Assembly: GCA_002898975.1 (NCBI GenBank)
Contig: BEID01000101.1
Location: forward strand, 1 to 5,927
Reading direction: 5' to 3'
DNA from: a bacterium HR27
GTDB taxonomy: Bacteria; Chloroflexota; Chloroflexia; Thermomicrobiales; Thermomicrobiaceae
DNA length: 5,927 bases
The notes beneath the pieces were generated by a model. The model saw only the letters and a program-made list of their open reading frames with translations. It had not been told where the DNA came from and did no database searches. Positions 1 through 5,911 of this stretch are shown in pieces. The first letter of the stretch is position 1. Each line of letters opens with the position of its first letter. Both the position numbers and the translations under genes were made by a program.

Positions 1-2
1 AG

Positions 3-1886
3 TGCCGCGACAATCTCGGCCGTATCGAATGCGACGCGAACTTCCTCAACTACCGTGAACGCAAGCGCACTTTCACCCTCGATCTTGTCGTCCGCAAAAA
101 GTGGGCGAGTTACGACTACTGGCCCAGCCAGGATGCGACGATCGAACTCACGCTAGCGGGCCAGACCGAGACCATCACCTGCCCCAAGGCCGATCCGACC
201 AACCCGTCGCGACCGCTCAATGTACCACTTGACTGCGGTACGGTCACGTTCCACAACGTCACCATGCCGGACTTCGCGTCGTTCGTTCCCGTGGAGAACC
301 CACCCCTGAGCGACTGGCAATTCGGTTACGACTGGCCCTTCCGCCCCGGTGCTGGGATCGGGTACTGCACCTGGGTCAGCGTTCCCGACCGTATCCGCTG
401 TTATACTGCTTTCCTGAACACCCCGTACCTCTCGACACTCACCGTCGAGAAGGTCTGGACCGATCCGAGCGGGAGCGGGGCGACACCCAGTGGGCCGGCC
501 ACCGTCCAGGTCACGAACAGCCGCACCGGTGCGATCTTCACCTTCACCTGCCCACCGGCCCCGCTCGGCCAGGTCGTCACCTGCGGGTTCGTTCGCGGCG
601 ACCTCCAGGCGAATGACCCGTTGACCGCCACCGAAACGCCTCCCGCCCAGTGGCAGCCCGTCTCCTCTCTCGGCCCGCATTACGTGAGCACGACGTCCTC
701 GGATCCCAACTTCTCCTGCCAGCGCGTGGGGAGCAACGCCTTCGCCTGTACGCTCCGTATCGTCAATCAGTATCGCCCACCGTGGCAGCTGACGATCCGC
801 AAGCGCTGGCTCGATGCCCTCGGCAATGACTTCTTCGGACCGCCGACCACGCTCGTGGTGACGGTGGACGGCCAGCAGGTCGAGGTCTCGTGCCCAAGCG
901 GTTTCTCGCCGGTCTCCTGCGCGATCCTCACCTTCCCCTCCCGCCCGTCCCAGCTGAGCGTGGAAGAGCCGAATCCGCCCGACGGCTGGACCGTCATCGG
1001 AGGGACCGGCGACTGGAGCAACGCGGACTGCCCCGCTTCGGGCTGTACGGTCACCGTCCGCAACCAGCTGCGGGACCTCGTCATCACGGTCTCAAAAGTC
1101 TGGTATGCGCCCAGCCCCCCTGGCAGCCCCGCAACGCTGACGCTCGAGACACCCGGAGGCACAGTCGCGCTTACCTGCCAGGGCACAGCGAACCCTGACT
1201 CCTGCGCGCCGGCCCCAGTCACCGTGCCGGACTGGGCCCACAACCGCGGTCCCATCACGGTCCGTGAGGAGACCATGCCGCCCGGCTGGTCCCCCTGGCG
1301 AGGTTTCGGCATCTGGGACGGGTCGACTGCGACGCCGATTGGTGGGGGCGGTCCCGTCCAAACGTACTCAGTCGGTCCCGGGTGGATTCTGTTCGGCAAC
1401 AACCTCTTGATCCTCGTCAGCAACCGGGCGGACCGGTGCTCTCCAGAGGACAAGACCTGTTCTCCCACCGGCGAGCCGCCTGCTGGCATCTGGCTCGAGT
1501 TCACCAAGCTCTGGGCCGGTTCCCAGCCGCCCGGTCAGGATGCGACCGTGCAGGTGACGCTCTGGCCCAATGGGCATCCCTACCATCAGGAGTTCACCCT
1601 GACCTGTCCGGGAACGGCCTCCCCAGCAACCTGCTCGCCGCGCGTCTTCGTTCCCATCTGGAGTGACGACCAGTGGCACGACTTTGTCCTGACGATCACG
1701 GAACTCAGCGGTCCGCGGGGCTGGATACCGACGCAGGGCTTCGGCTCCTACGACTTCCCCGCCTTCCTCGAACTCCTCGGTTGCCCCGACCCCGATACGT
1801 GCGACATGCCGAAAACGTGCTATATCGACAAGGAAAACGGCGAGGTGGTCCACTGTGTCGTGACCCTCGCGAACCAGTTCGTCCCG
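3..1886 (+). repeat. Array of Cna-B-like protein modules (one partial, five complete)
   Basis: Diverged protein-level repeats rather than DNA repeats. Approximate bounds are 3-62 (tail only), 63-428, 429-776, 777-1073, 1074-1436 and 1485-1886. The aligned Lys of K-x-W is at residues 32, 150, 267, 365 and 502. The candidate Glu is at 98, 211, 321/322, 422/423 and 567. The terminal-strand Asn is at 139, 255, 354, 474 and 624, and at 16 in the partial module. A first Cys pair lies between Lys and Glu in every complete module (60/78, 183/194, 297/306, 392/401, 535/544). A second pair precedes the Asn in all but the fourth (1/10, 122/133, 239/249, 343/348, 606/618), and its last Cys is always six residues before the Asn. 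Module lengths differ through loop insertions. Family assignment is by recalled motif pattern, not a profile search. Confidence 0.75.
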
Positions 1887-2357
1887 ACCACACCGCCACC
1901 ACCGGGCGGCGGGAACCCACCGGCGGGTGGGAGCCCGCCACCCACCGGCGGCAGCCCCCCGGCCGGTGGCAACCCACCGTCGAGTGGGAGCCCGCCACCG
2001 CCCGCTGGGAATCCACCGGCGCCCGCGAACCCGCCCGCCAGTCAGCCACCAGCACCCGCCGGCCAGCCTGCCGGCCAGGCACCAGCAGCCGGGAGCCCGG
2101 GCCGAGAGGCGGTGACGAGCCGGCCGCCGGCACAGGACCTGGACAGCGCTAGCCTCCAGTCAGTGAGCGACCAGAACACATCGCAGGCCCAGTCGGCCCA
2201 GGGGACGGTCCAGCTCCTGCCCAAGACGGGGCACGGACGGCTCCGCCCGCCCTGGTGGGTGGCCCTGGCGCTGGCAGCCCTGCCCACCCTCAGTGGTCTC
2301 GTCTTTGCGCTCCACGCCCACAGCCGGCGACGTCCGCCCCTGCAGCGGCGCTTCTGA
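3..2357 (+). CDS. LPXTG-anchored surface protein with Cna-B-like repeats (5' truncated)
   Basis: Probably a sortase-anchored adhesin or stalk protein displayed outside the cell. The frame is open from the first complete codon (base 3), so the ATG at 264 is internal and the true start and signal peptide lie upstream; 784 residues are visible. Numbering from base 3, the order is: tail of one module (1-20), five Cna-B-like modules (about 21-142, 143-258, 259-357, 358-478, 495-628), a Pro/Gly/Ser-rich stalk (about 630-700), a Gln/Ser-rich linker, LPKTG (739-743), a hydrophobic helix (about 751-772) and an Arg-rich tail (HSRRRPPLQRRF). Each module opens with a K-x-W strand, has a Glu before a Pro/Gly-rich W turn, and ends with a strand carrying Asn, which is the Cna-B isopeptide pattern. 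Paired cysteines recur. No sortase gene is in the window. The ligand is unknown. A DUF5979-like fold is an alternative, but K-x-W and the Asn strand favour Cna-B. A hairpin follows the stop codon. Confidence 0.88.
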   Translation, partial: CRDNLGRIECDANFLNYRERKRTFTLDLVVRKKWASYDYWPSQDATIELTLAGQTETITCPKADPTNPSRPLNVPLDCGTVTFHNVTMPDFASFVPVENPPLSDWQFGYDWPFRPGAGIGYCTWVSVPDRIRCYTAFLNTPYLSTLTVEKVWTDPSGSGATPSGPATVQVTNSRTGAIFTFTCPPAPLGQVVTCGFVRGDLQANDPLTATETPPAQWQPVSSLGPHYVSTTSSDPNFSCQRVGSNAFACTLRIVNQYRPPWQLTIRKRWLDALGNDFFGPPTTLVVTVDGQQVEVSCPSGFSPVSCAILTFPSRPSQLSVEEPNPPDGWTVIGGTGDWSNADCPASGCTVTVRNQLRDLVITVSKVWYAPSPPGSPATLTLETPGGTVALTCQGTANPDSCAPAPVTVPDWAHNRGPITVREETMPPGWSPWRGFGIWDGSTATPIGGGGPVQTYSVGPGWILFGNNLLILVSNRADRCSPEDKTCSPTGEPPAGIWLEFTKLWAGSQPPGQDATVQVTLWPNGHPYHQEFTLTCPGTASPATCSPRVFVPIWSDDQWHDFVLTITELSGPRGWIPTQGFGSYDFPAFLELLGCPDPDTCDMPKTCYIDKENGEVVHCVVTLANQFVPTTPPPPGGGNPPAGGSPPPTGGSPPAGGNPPSSGSPPPPAGNPPAPANPPASQPPAPAGQPAGQAPAAGSPGREAVTSRPPAQDLDSASLQSVSDQNTSQAQSAQGTVQLLPKTGHGRLRPPWWVALALAALPTLSGLVFALHAHSRRRPPLQRRF
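1890..2102 (+). repeat. Pro/Gly-rich wall-spanning stalk with imperfect 57-base repeat
   Basis: Residues about 630-700 of the surface protein are almost entirely Pro, Gly, Ala, Ser and Asn, in units such as GNPPAGGSPPP and GSPPPPAGNPP. At DNA level a 16-base identical segment occurs at 1927-1942 and 1984-1999, a 57-base (19-residue) spacing. This is the usual composition of the flexible segment that carries LPXTG proteins through the wall. Copy number could vary by slippage. Confidence 0.75.
2217..2354 (+). other. C-terminal sortase sorting signal (LPKTG, membrane helix, Arg tail)
   Basis: LPKTG lies at 2217-2231, a canonical LPxTG pentapeptide that sortase cleaves between T and G. It is followed by a short HGRLRPP spacer, a run of about 20 hydrophobic residues beginning WWVALALAAL, and a tail with five Arg among the last twelve residues before the TGA. 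The three-part order and spacing match class A-type cell-wall sorting signals. The housekeeping or dedicated sortase is not in this window. Confidence 0.9.
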
Positions 2358-2374
2358 CGGACGAGGCAGCGAGA

Positions 2375-2410
2375 CGCCGGGAGAGCCTCCTTTCTCGGGC
2401 TCTCCCGGCG
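2375..2410 (+). terminator. Candidate terminator hairpin after the surface-protein gene
   Basis: A perfect 13-bp inverted repeat (CGCCGGGAGAGCC at 2375-2387 and its reverse complement at 2398-2410) encloses a 10-base loop and begins 18 bases after the stop codon. The stem is very GC-rich and should be strong. No U-tract follows (the next bases are CGCCGCCC), so it is not a textbook intrinsic terminator. It could act with Rho, as a non-canonical terminator, or as a 3'-end stabiliser. Confidence 0.6.
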
Positions 2411-2557
2411 CGCCGCCCGCCGGCCAGCCGACACTCCGCACGGACCATCTTCATCCGAAGAACGGGCACATGCAGTAAGCGAAGTCATTCGTCGTATTGA
2501 TAAATTTTGACTAGATTGGAATGATTTGACGAAGCTATTCCTGCATATACCCGACTC

Positions 2558-2587
2558 TTGCCGAAAGCGAATTTCTTTTGATACAAT
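2558..2587 (+). promoter_or_regulatory. Sigma70-like extended -10 promoter of the EAL gene
   Basis: Inside the only AT-rich segment of the first half of the window, TTGCCG (2558-2563, 4/6 to the -35 consensus) is followed after 18 bases by TACAAT (2582-2587, 5/6 to the -10). TG at 2579-2580, one base before the hexamer, makes it an extended -10. Transcription would start near 2594, giving a leader of about 40 bases. AGGGA (2620-2624) sits 8 bases before the ATG at 2633 as ribosome site. Confidence 0.55.
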
Positions 2588-2632
2588 GCAGAGTAGTAAT
2601 GTTTCGGATGACAGGGGATAGGGACGACTCGG

Positions 2633-4618
2633 ATGTTCACCGACAAGCCCTCTCAGGCCCTAGTGGCCCTCGACACCTTCCTCGGTACCCTGCCGTGCAG
2701 CGCCAGCGCGCTCTGGCTGCGGATGACGCGCCAGGAGCCGTTCATCCTCGTCACGAGTTCCCAGAGAGGCGACGACGAGATCCCGCTGCTCCTCCCCGCT
2801 GCAGTCCTCGATGCCCTGCCCGCCGAGACGAGCCTGCTCCGACTGCCTGCCCCTATCCCGACACTCACCATGCCCGCCCTCTTCCGCAAGGCAAGCCTCC
2901 TCCTGCTCCTCCGCCGCAGCGACGATTCTCCTCACGCCCTGCTCTGGTGCCGGCCACAGGACGGCACCGACCCGGATACGCTTTCCGCGCTACTCGGGAC
3001 GGTCATGCCGCTGCTGGAAGCCGCGCTGGCTGGTGTCACGACGTCCGTGACACTGGGCGAACTCTGGTCGCTCAGTAGCTCCCCCCTCTGTCTGGTCGAC
3101 GCCGAGTGGCATGTGCTGGCTGCCAACCCCGCTTTCTTGTCCCTGGTGGGCCAGCCAGCAACCGGGAGAAAGCTCGACGACCTGGTGCAGGCCTTCCCTG
3201 GCTGGGACCGCCTGCGTGTCGCCCTCCACGAGCACCACCGGGCGACCGGGTACGATGTGGTGCTGGTGACGCAGGAGACGGTGGCCACCTTCCGCATCGA
3301 CGCCCAAGTCATCCCCTCCCAGATCACTGACCAGTACGGCGCGCATGTCCTCCTCCAGTTCACCCCCAGGCAGCGCAGTCTGACGACCTCGCGACGGGAT
3401 GCCATCGACCTGAGTGAGCGACCACCCGGCCCCGCCCAGCTCTCGCTCGCGACCACGGCACGCATCCTCGCGCGCCGAGCGGCCCAAGGCCTGGCGACGA
3501 CCCTCGTCGTCGGCTACCTGAGCTGCCCCTCCACCAGCGCTTCCTCACTCGACTGTCTGACGCTCGATACCGTCTCGCTCATGCTTCTCGATCAGCTCCG
3601 GTACGCGCTCCAGCCCTTCGTCGCCGGCCGAATCGATGCCAGCACCATCATCGCTGTCACCGACGAGCCAGCAAGCCATCAGCTCATCGAGACGCTGCAC
3701 GATCTCCGGGATGCGACTGGCGACCGTTTCCCTTCCCTCACCGCCTGGCCCTTCCTCACGCGGCTGATCTTCGCGGTCATCCCGGTGACCGAACGCTGTG
3801 TGGTCAGCGAGGAGACGCTCCACACCGCGATCGAGCGAACGCGACACCTCGTCATCCGCCTCGATCACCCGGTCGTCGTGTTGTCCCCGGACGAGGCCGA
3901 TCCTTCTCCACCACCACTGACCGCCGTCGTCGAGGCACTTCTCGATCGCCGGTTCACCTTCGTCGCGCAGCCGATAGCACCACTGCAGCTGAGCCAGCCA
4001 CCTCGTGTCGAACTCCTCGCCCGCCTCGCCGTCGGTGATCACCGGCTCTCGCCAGCCTTCTTCCTCCCGCTCGTCCAAGAACTGCGGCTCCAACCTGCTC
4101 TCCTCCAGGCATCTCTCGAGCAGGCCAGTCGCCTCGCTGCCACCGGTGCCATCGTCCACGTCAACGCCGAACCGTCAGCCCTCCTCGAACTCGCTGCGGA
4201 GGGAAGACTCTCCTCGCTTTCTGCGCGAACCTTGCGCGGACGGCTGGTCCTGGAGATCACCGACGGACACGTCGGCACAGATGTATCTCGACTCAGCGCG
4301 ACGCTCGACACCCTCCGGCAGGATGGCATCGAGATCGCGCTTGACGACTTCGGAGTCGGCTTTCAGGGCTGTCTCCCGCTCACCCTCCTTCCACTCGATC
4401 TCGTCAAGATCGACCGGGCACTGACCCGCACACTCGCCCACGAACGAGGCCGGATCGTCACCGAAGCGATCATCCAGACCTGCCGCAAACTCGGGTTGGC
4501 GACGGTCGTGGAGGGCGTCGAAGACACAAGTCTTTGGCCTCTCCTGACGTCCTGGCGTGTCGACTATGTCCAAGGCTTCGCGACAGGCCGTCCGTGCCCA
4601 CTCCCCGTCGGATCGTGA
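2633..4618 (+). CDS. GAF-like/PAS/degenerate GGDEF/EAL protein, probable c-di-GMP phosphodiesterase
   Basis: Predicted soluble cytoplasmic enzyme hydrolysing cyclic di-GMP to pGpG; there is no signal peptide or membrane helix. Domains: a GAF-like sensor region (about 1-140), a PAS domain (about 144-249, with LVDAEWHVLAANPAF typical of the PAS start), a GGDEF-derived domain (about 258-425) in which RIDASTII (333-340) replaces the R-x-GGDEF signature, and an EAL domain (about 429-655). The EAL domain keeps the recalled metal and catalytic residues: E460 (ELLAR), N511, E541 (EIT), D571/D572 (DDFG), K592 (KID), E627 and E630 (EGVE), and Q647 (QG). Activity is therefore expected, and the GGDEF part is likely regulatory. 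The ATG at 2633 is the first in frame after a TGA at 2609, has AGGGA 8 bases upstream, and lies about 40 bases below a good promoter. It is transcribed apart from the upstream surface protein. The input signals are unknown. Confidence 0.88.
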   Translation: MFTDKPSQALVALDTFLGTLPCSASALWLRMTRQEPFILVTSSQRGDDEIPLLLPAAVLDALPAETSLLRLPAPIPTLTMPALFRKASLLLLLRRSDDSPHALLWCRPQDGTDPDTLSALLGTVMPLLEAALAGVTTSVTLGELWSLSSSPLCLVDAEWHVLAANPAFLSLVGQPATGRKLDDLVQAFPGWDRLRVALHEHHRATGYDVVLVTQETVATFRIDAQVIPSQITDQYGAHVLLQFTPRQRSLTTSRRDAIDLSERPPGPAQLSLATTARILARRAAQGLATTLVVGYLSCPSTSASSLDCLTLDTVSLMLLDQLRYALQPFVAGRIDASTIIAVTDEPASHQLIETLHDLRDATGDRFPSLTAWPFLTRLIFAVIPVTERCVVSEETLHTAIERTRHLVIRLDHPVVVLSPDEADPSPPPLTAVVEALLDRRFTFVAQPIAPLQLSQPPRVELLARLAVGDHRLSPAFFLPLVQELRLQPALLQASLEQASRLAATGAIVHVNAEPSALLELAAEGRLSSLSARTLRGRLVLEITDGHVGTDVSRLSATLDTLRQDGIEIALDDFGVGFQGCLPLTLLPLDLVKIDRALTRTLAHERGRIVTEAIIQTCRKLGLATVVEGVEDTSLWPLLTSWRVDYVQGFATGRPCPLPVGS

Positions 4619-4871
4619 GCACAAGCGTCGGTCAAGGGTCCCCCGCCAGCGCTGTTCGATACAGACCCAACGTTACCCGTCGTCACGCACCCCGACGGCT
4701 GCGACGTACCATCGTAGACGCGTACCGGTCACCGTTGCACTCCCTCCGCGTACCCGGAACGAGCCGGTCAAATCTGTTACGAGCCCGAAGGGGAAACCAA
4801 CCGCTCGGTACCTCTCCGCTCCGATGATGCCCGCCTGGAACCCGCTCGGCATCACGTCTCACCGGTGTTCC
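4619..4871. other. Convergent intergenic region, no gene recognised
   Basis: The EAL gene (+) and the winged-helix-like gene (-) point into this 253-base gap. Open frames crossing it give low-complexity Arg/Pro/Ser-rich translations with no recognisable motif and no plausible ribosome site, so I call none of them. It holds weak inverted repeats (CCGTCG at 4677-4682 with CGACGG at 4693-4698; TGATGCC at 4825-4831 with GGCATCA at 4848-4854) and an 8-base direct repeat CGCGTACC (4719, 4747). No U-rich tract is present on either strand. Confidence 0.5.
4825..4854 (-). terminator. Weak candidate terminator hairpin downstream of the minus-strand gene
   Basis: TGATGCC (4825-4831) and its reverse complement GGCATCA (4848-4854) form a 7-bp stem with a 16-base loop, 17 bases past the stop codon of the minus-strand gene. 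There is no U-tract and the loop is long, so chance is possible. It is listed because position is right and nothing better is present. Confidence 0.22.
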
Positions 4872-5639
4872 TCAGCGTTCGTCGCGCAATGGCACGACTC
4901 CGAGTAGCCGCAGGAAGCCCTCGATCTTGTCGAGATCCCACGCCGTTAGGTCCACCGTCACCGTCACGGCGACCTCGACACCACCCGCTCCGGCCAGCTT
5001 TCGCTCGAGCACCGGCGAGACTCGGCCTGGCTCAGCCGAGGGCGCTGCGCTCGCTGGCTCAGCAGTCTCTGCACTCTCACCCTCCACAAGCCCGCTACGC
5101 TCCTCCACCAGCAGCGGCCGCAACGCGCGCACCTGCTCCCCGATGTCGGGTGCCAGGAGGAGTCGCGAGGGCTGCCCGCGAACGCCGCGGCGGAACACCC
5201 CCAACCCTGCCTCCTCCGCGAGCTTGAAGAAGAAGGTCCGCGCTTCCTCGACCCGGTTCCGCGGCTGGCCCAGCCGCATCTCGACTTGCCACACCCGCTC
5301 CACCCACGGACCGTCAATCACGGCGAGCCCCTCACGGAGCGCCCGCTCGATCGCTCCACCGTACGGTGGATAGCTGAGGACCGCGCGGGCCAGTTCGCGC
5401 CGCCGCTCAGCGGCATCCGTGGCATAGGCGAGGCGCCTCCCCACCTCCGTCAAGCGAATCTCCGCATCATCGCGTTCGATCAAGCCAAGCTGCTCGAGCG
5501 CATTCAGCGTCTCGCGAAGCGGCTCGCCCCCGCCCAGCCGGGCCTCCAGCACGCTGCGGTCGACCCCACGCCCCTTCGCGTACTCGAGCACCTGGAACAG
5601 CAAGCGCGGATCGGTTCGATACGGCAGCAAGATCGCCAT
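4872..5639 (-). CDS. Uncharacterised protein with winged-helix-like N-terminus
   Basis: Function not recognised. With the preferred start it is 255 aa, soluble, with no signal peptide. The first ~75 residues (from MAILLPYRTDPRLL to LTEVGRRLAYAT) look like a winged helix: helices, a recognition-like segment (LRETLNALEQLGLIERD), then a short wing before LTEVG. A helical middle follows (ARTFFFKLAEEAGL), then an Ala/Glu/Ser/Pro-rich linker, then a short C-terminal unit with an alternating strand (VAVTVTVDL) and a helix (LDKIEGFLRLLG). The order recalls DUF5343-type proteins, from memory only. Start: GTG at 5666 opens the longest frame, but GGAGGA (5646-5651 on the minus strand) sits 6 bases before ATG 5639, and the likely promoter would begin transcription at about 5666, so 5639 is preferred. 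An ATG at 5645 abuts the ribosome site and is too close. It may be a DNA-binding regulator or a defence-associated protein; neither is shown. Confidence 0.75.
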   Translation of the reverse strand: MAILLPYRTDPRLLFQVLEYAKGRGVDRSVLEARLGGGEPLRETLNALEQLGLIERDDAEIRLTEVGRRLAYATDAAERRRELARAVLSYPPYGGAIERALREGLAVIDGPWVERVWQVEMRLGQPRNRVEEARTFFFKLAEEAGLGVFRRGVRGQPSRLLLAPDIGEQVRALRPLLVEERSGLVEGESAETAEPASAAPSAEPGRVSPVLERKLAGAGGVEVAVTVTVDLTAWDLDKIEGFLRLLGVVPLRDER

Positions 5640-5645
5640 CGCCAT

Positions 5646-5651
5646 TCCTCC
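5646..5651 (-). promoter_or_regulatory. Strong Shine-Dalgarno that decides the start at 5639
   Basis: GGAGGA on the minus strand lies 6 bases before ATG 5639 and inside the longer GTG-initiated frame. A near-perfect anti-16S match at ideal spacing argues that the first nine codons of the longer frame are untranslated leader. Confidence 0.65.
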
Positions 5652-5672
5652 AGCACCATCGCTCACGCGGTT

Positions 5673-5702
5673 ATTCTAGCAGAACTGCACGCGACCAAGC
5701 AA
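5673..5702 (-). promoter_or_regulatory. Sigma70-like promoter of the winged-helix-like gene
   Basis: Reading the minus strand, TTGCTT (5702-5697, 3/6 to the -35) is followed after 18 bases by TAGAAT (5678-5673, 5/6 to the -10). Transcription would begin near 5666, leaving a short leader that contains GGAGGA before ATG 5639. The layout (TTGC-type -35, 18-base spacer) resembles the promoter of the EAL gene, which supports both calls modestly. Confidence 0.42.
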
Positions 5703-5911
5703 GCTATCACTCCGCTGTTCTTCCAGCAACTAAGCACGCTCTGTCTCCTGCGCATGCATGTTAACGCGAGAACGCGAGTTTGCGTATTCGCACACGCGCC
5801 GACGCTGCACTTGGATACACGCGTATCGAGCACGCGTGAGGAATCGCACGAGGGAATACGCCCGGCGACGGTGTGCCATACCGTGCGCGGTGTGCGCGAA
5901 CAGGGCACGCG
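5689..5911. repeat. Cluster of ACGCG motifs upstream of the winged-helix-like gene
   Basis: ACGCG on the plus strand occurs at 5689, 5764, 5772, 5794, 5819, 5832 and 5907, with one more at 5665. Two form a perfect tandem AACGCGAG (5763-5770 and 5771-5778). Three lie in CACGCGT (5818-5824, 5831-5837, 5906-5912), the first two 13 bases apart. The stretch is otherwise without a convincing gene. It may be a binding region for a regulator or just GC-rich simple sequence. Confidence 0.4.
5868..5884. promoter_or_regulatory. 17-bp near-palindrome, candidate operator
   Basis: ACGGTGTGCCATACCGT has 8-base half-sites around a central C, with one mismatch (ACGGTGTG against ACGGTATG). The centre is too tight for an RNA hairpin, so a dimeric DNA-binding protein site is the more natural reading. 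It lies about 170-190 bases upstream of the minus-strand promoter, so it may instead serve a gene beyond the window edge. Confidence 0.3.

Noticed and set aside
767..1507. 246-codon antisense frame inside the adhesin gene
   Set aside because: A shadow of the plus-strand coding frame in GC-rich DNA; the plus frame carries the repeated motifs and the translation here shows no recognisable domain.
2507..2551. Alternative promoter hexamers TTGACT (2507) and TTGACG (2526) for the EAL gene
   Set aside because: Neither has a good -10 at 16-18 bases; the TTGCCG/TACAAT pair with extended -10 further downstream fits better.
3545..4159. 204-codon antisense frame inside the EAL gene
   Set aside because: It mirrors the EAL/GGDEF coding frame; its Glu/Arg-rich low-complexity translation is typical of antisense shadows.
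4677..4698. 6-bp inverted repeat as terminator of the EAL gene
   Set aside because: Short stem, 10-base loop, no U-tract and about 60 bases past the stop; expected by chance in GC-rich DNA.
4755..4810. Possible structured RNA or c-di-GMP riboswitch (segment with GGGGAAACC)
   Set aside because: It does not match the GEMM-type c-di-GMP aptamer features I can recall, no paired stems support it, and no gene follows on the plus strand.
4557..4907. 116-codon plus-strand frame spanning the convergent gap
   Set aside because: It starts inside the EAL gene, overlaps the end of the opposing gene, and its Arg/Pro/Ser-rich translation has no motif or ribosome site.
5663..5908. 81-codon minus-strand frame that runs open to the right edge and ends in a GTGA overlap with the long version of the winged-helix-like gene
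   Set aside because: The translation is rich in Cys, Ser and Arg with no domain pattern, it crosses the likely promoter and the ACGCG cluster, and its GTG lacks a good ribosome site. The GTGA overlap looks coincidental because the downstream gene probably starts at 5639.
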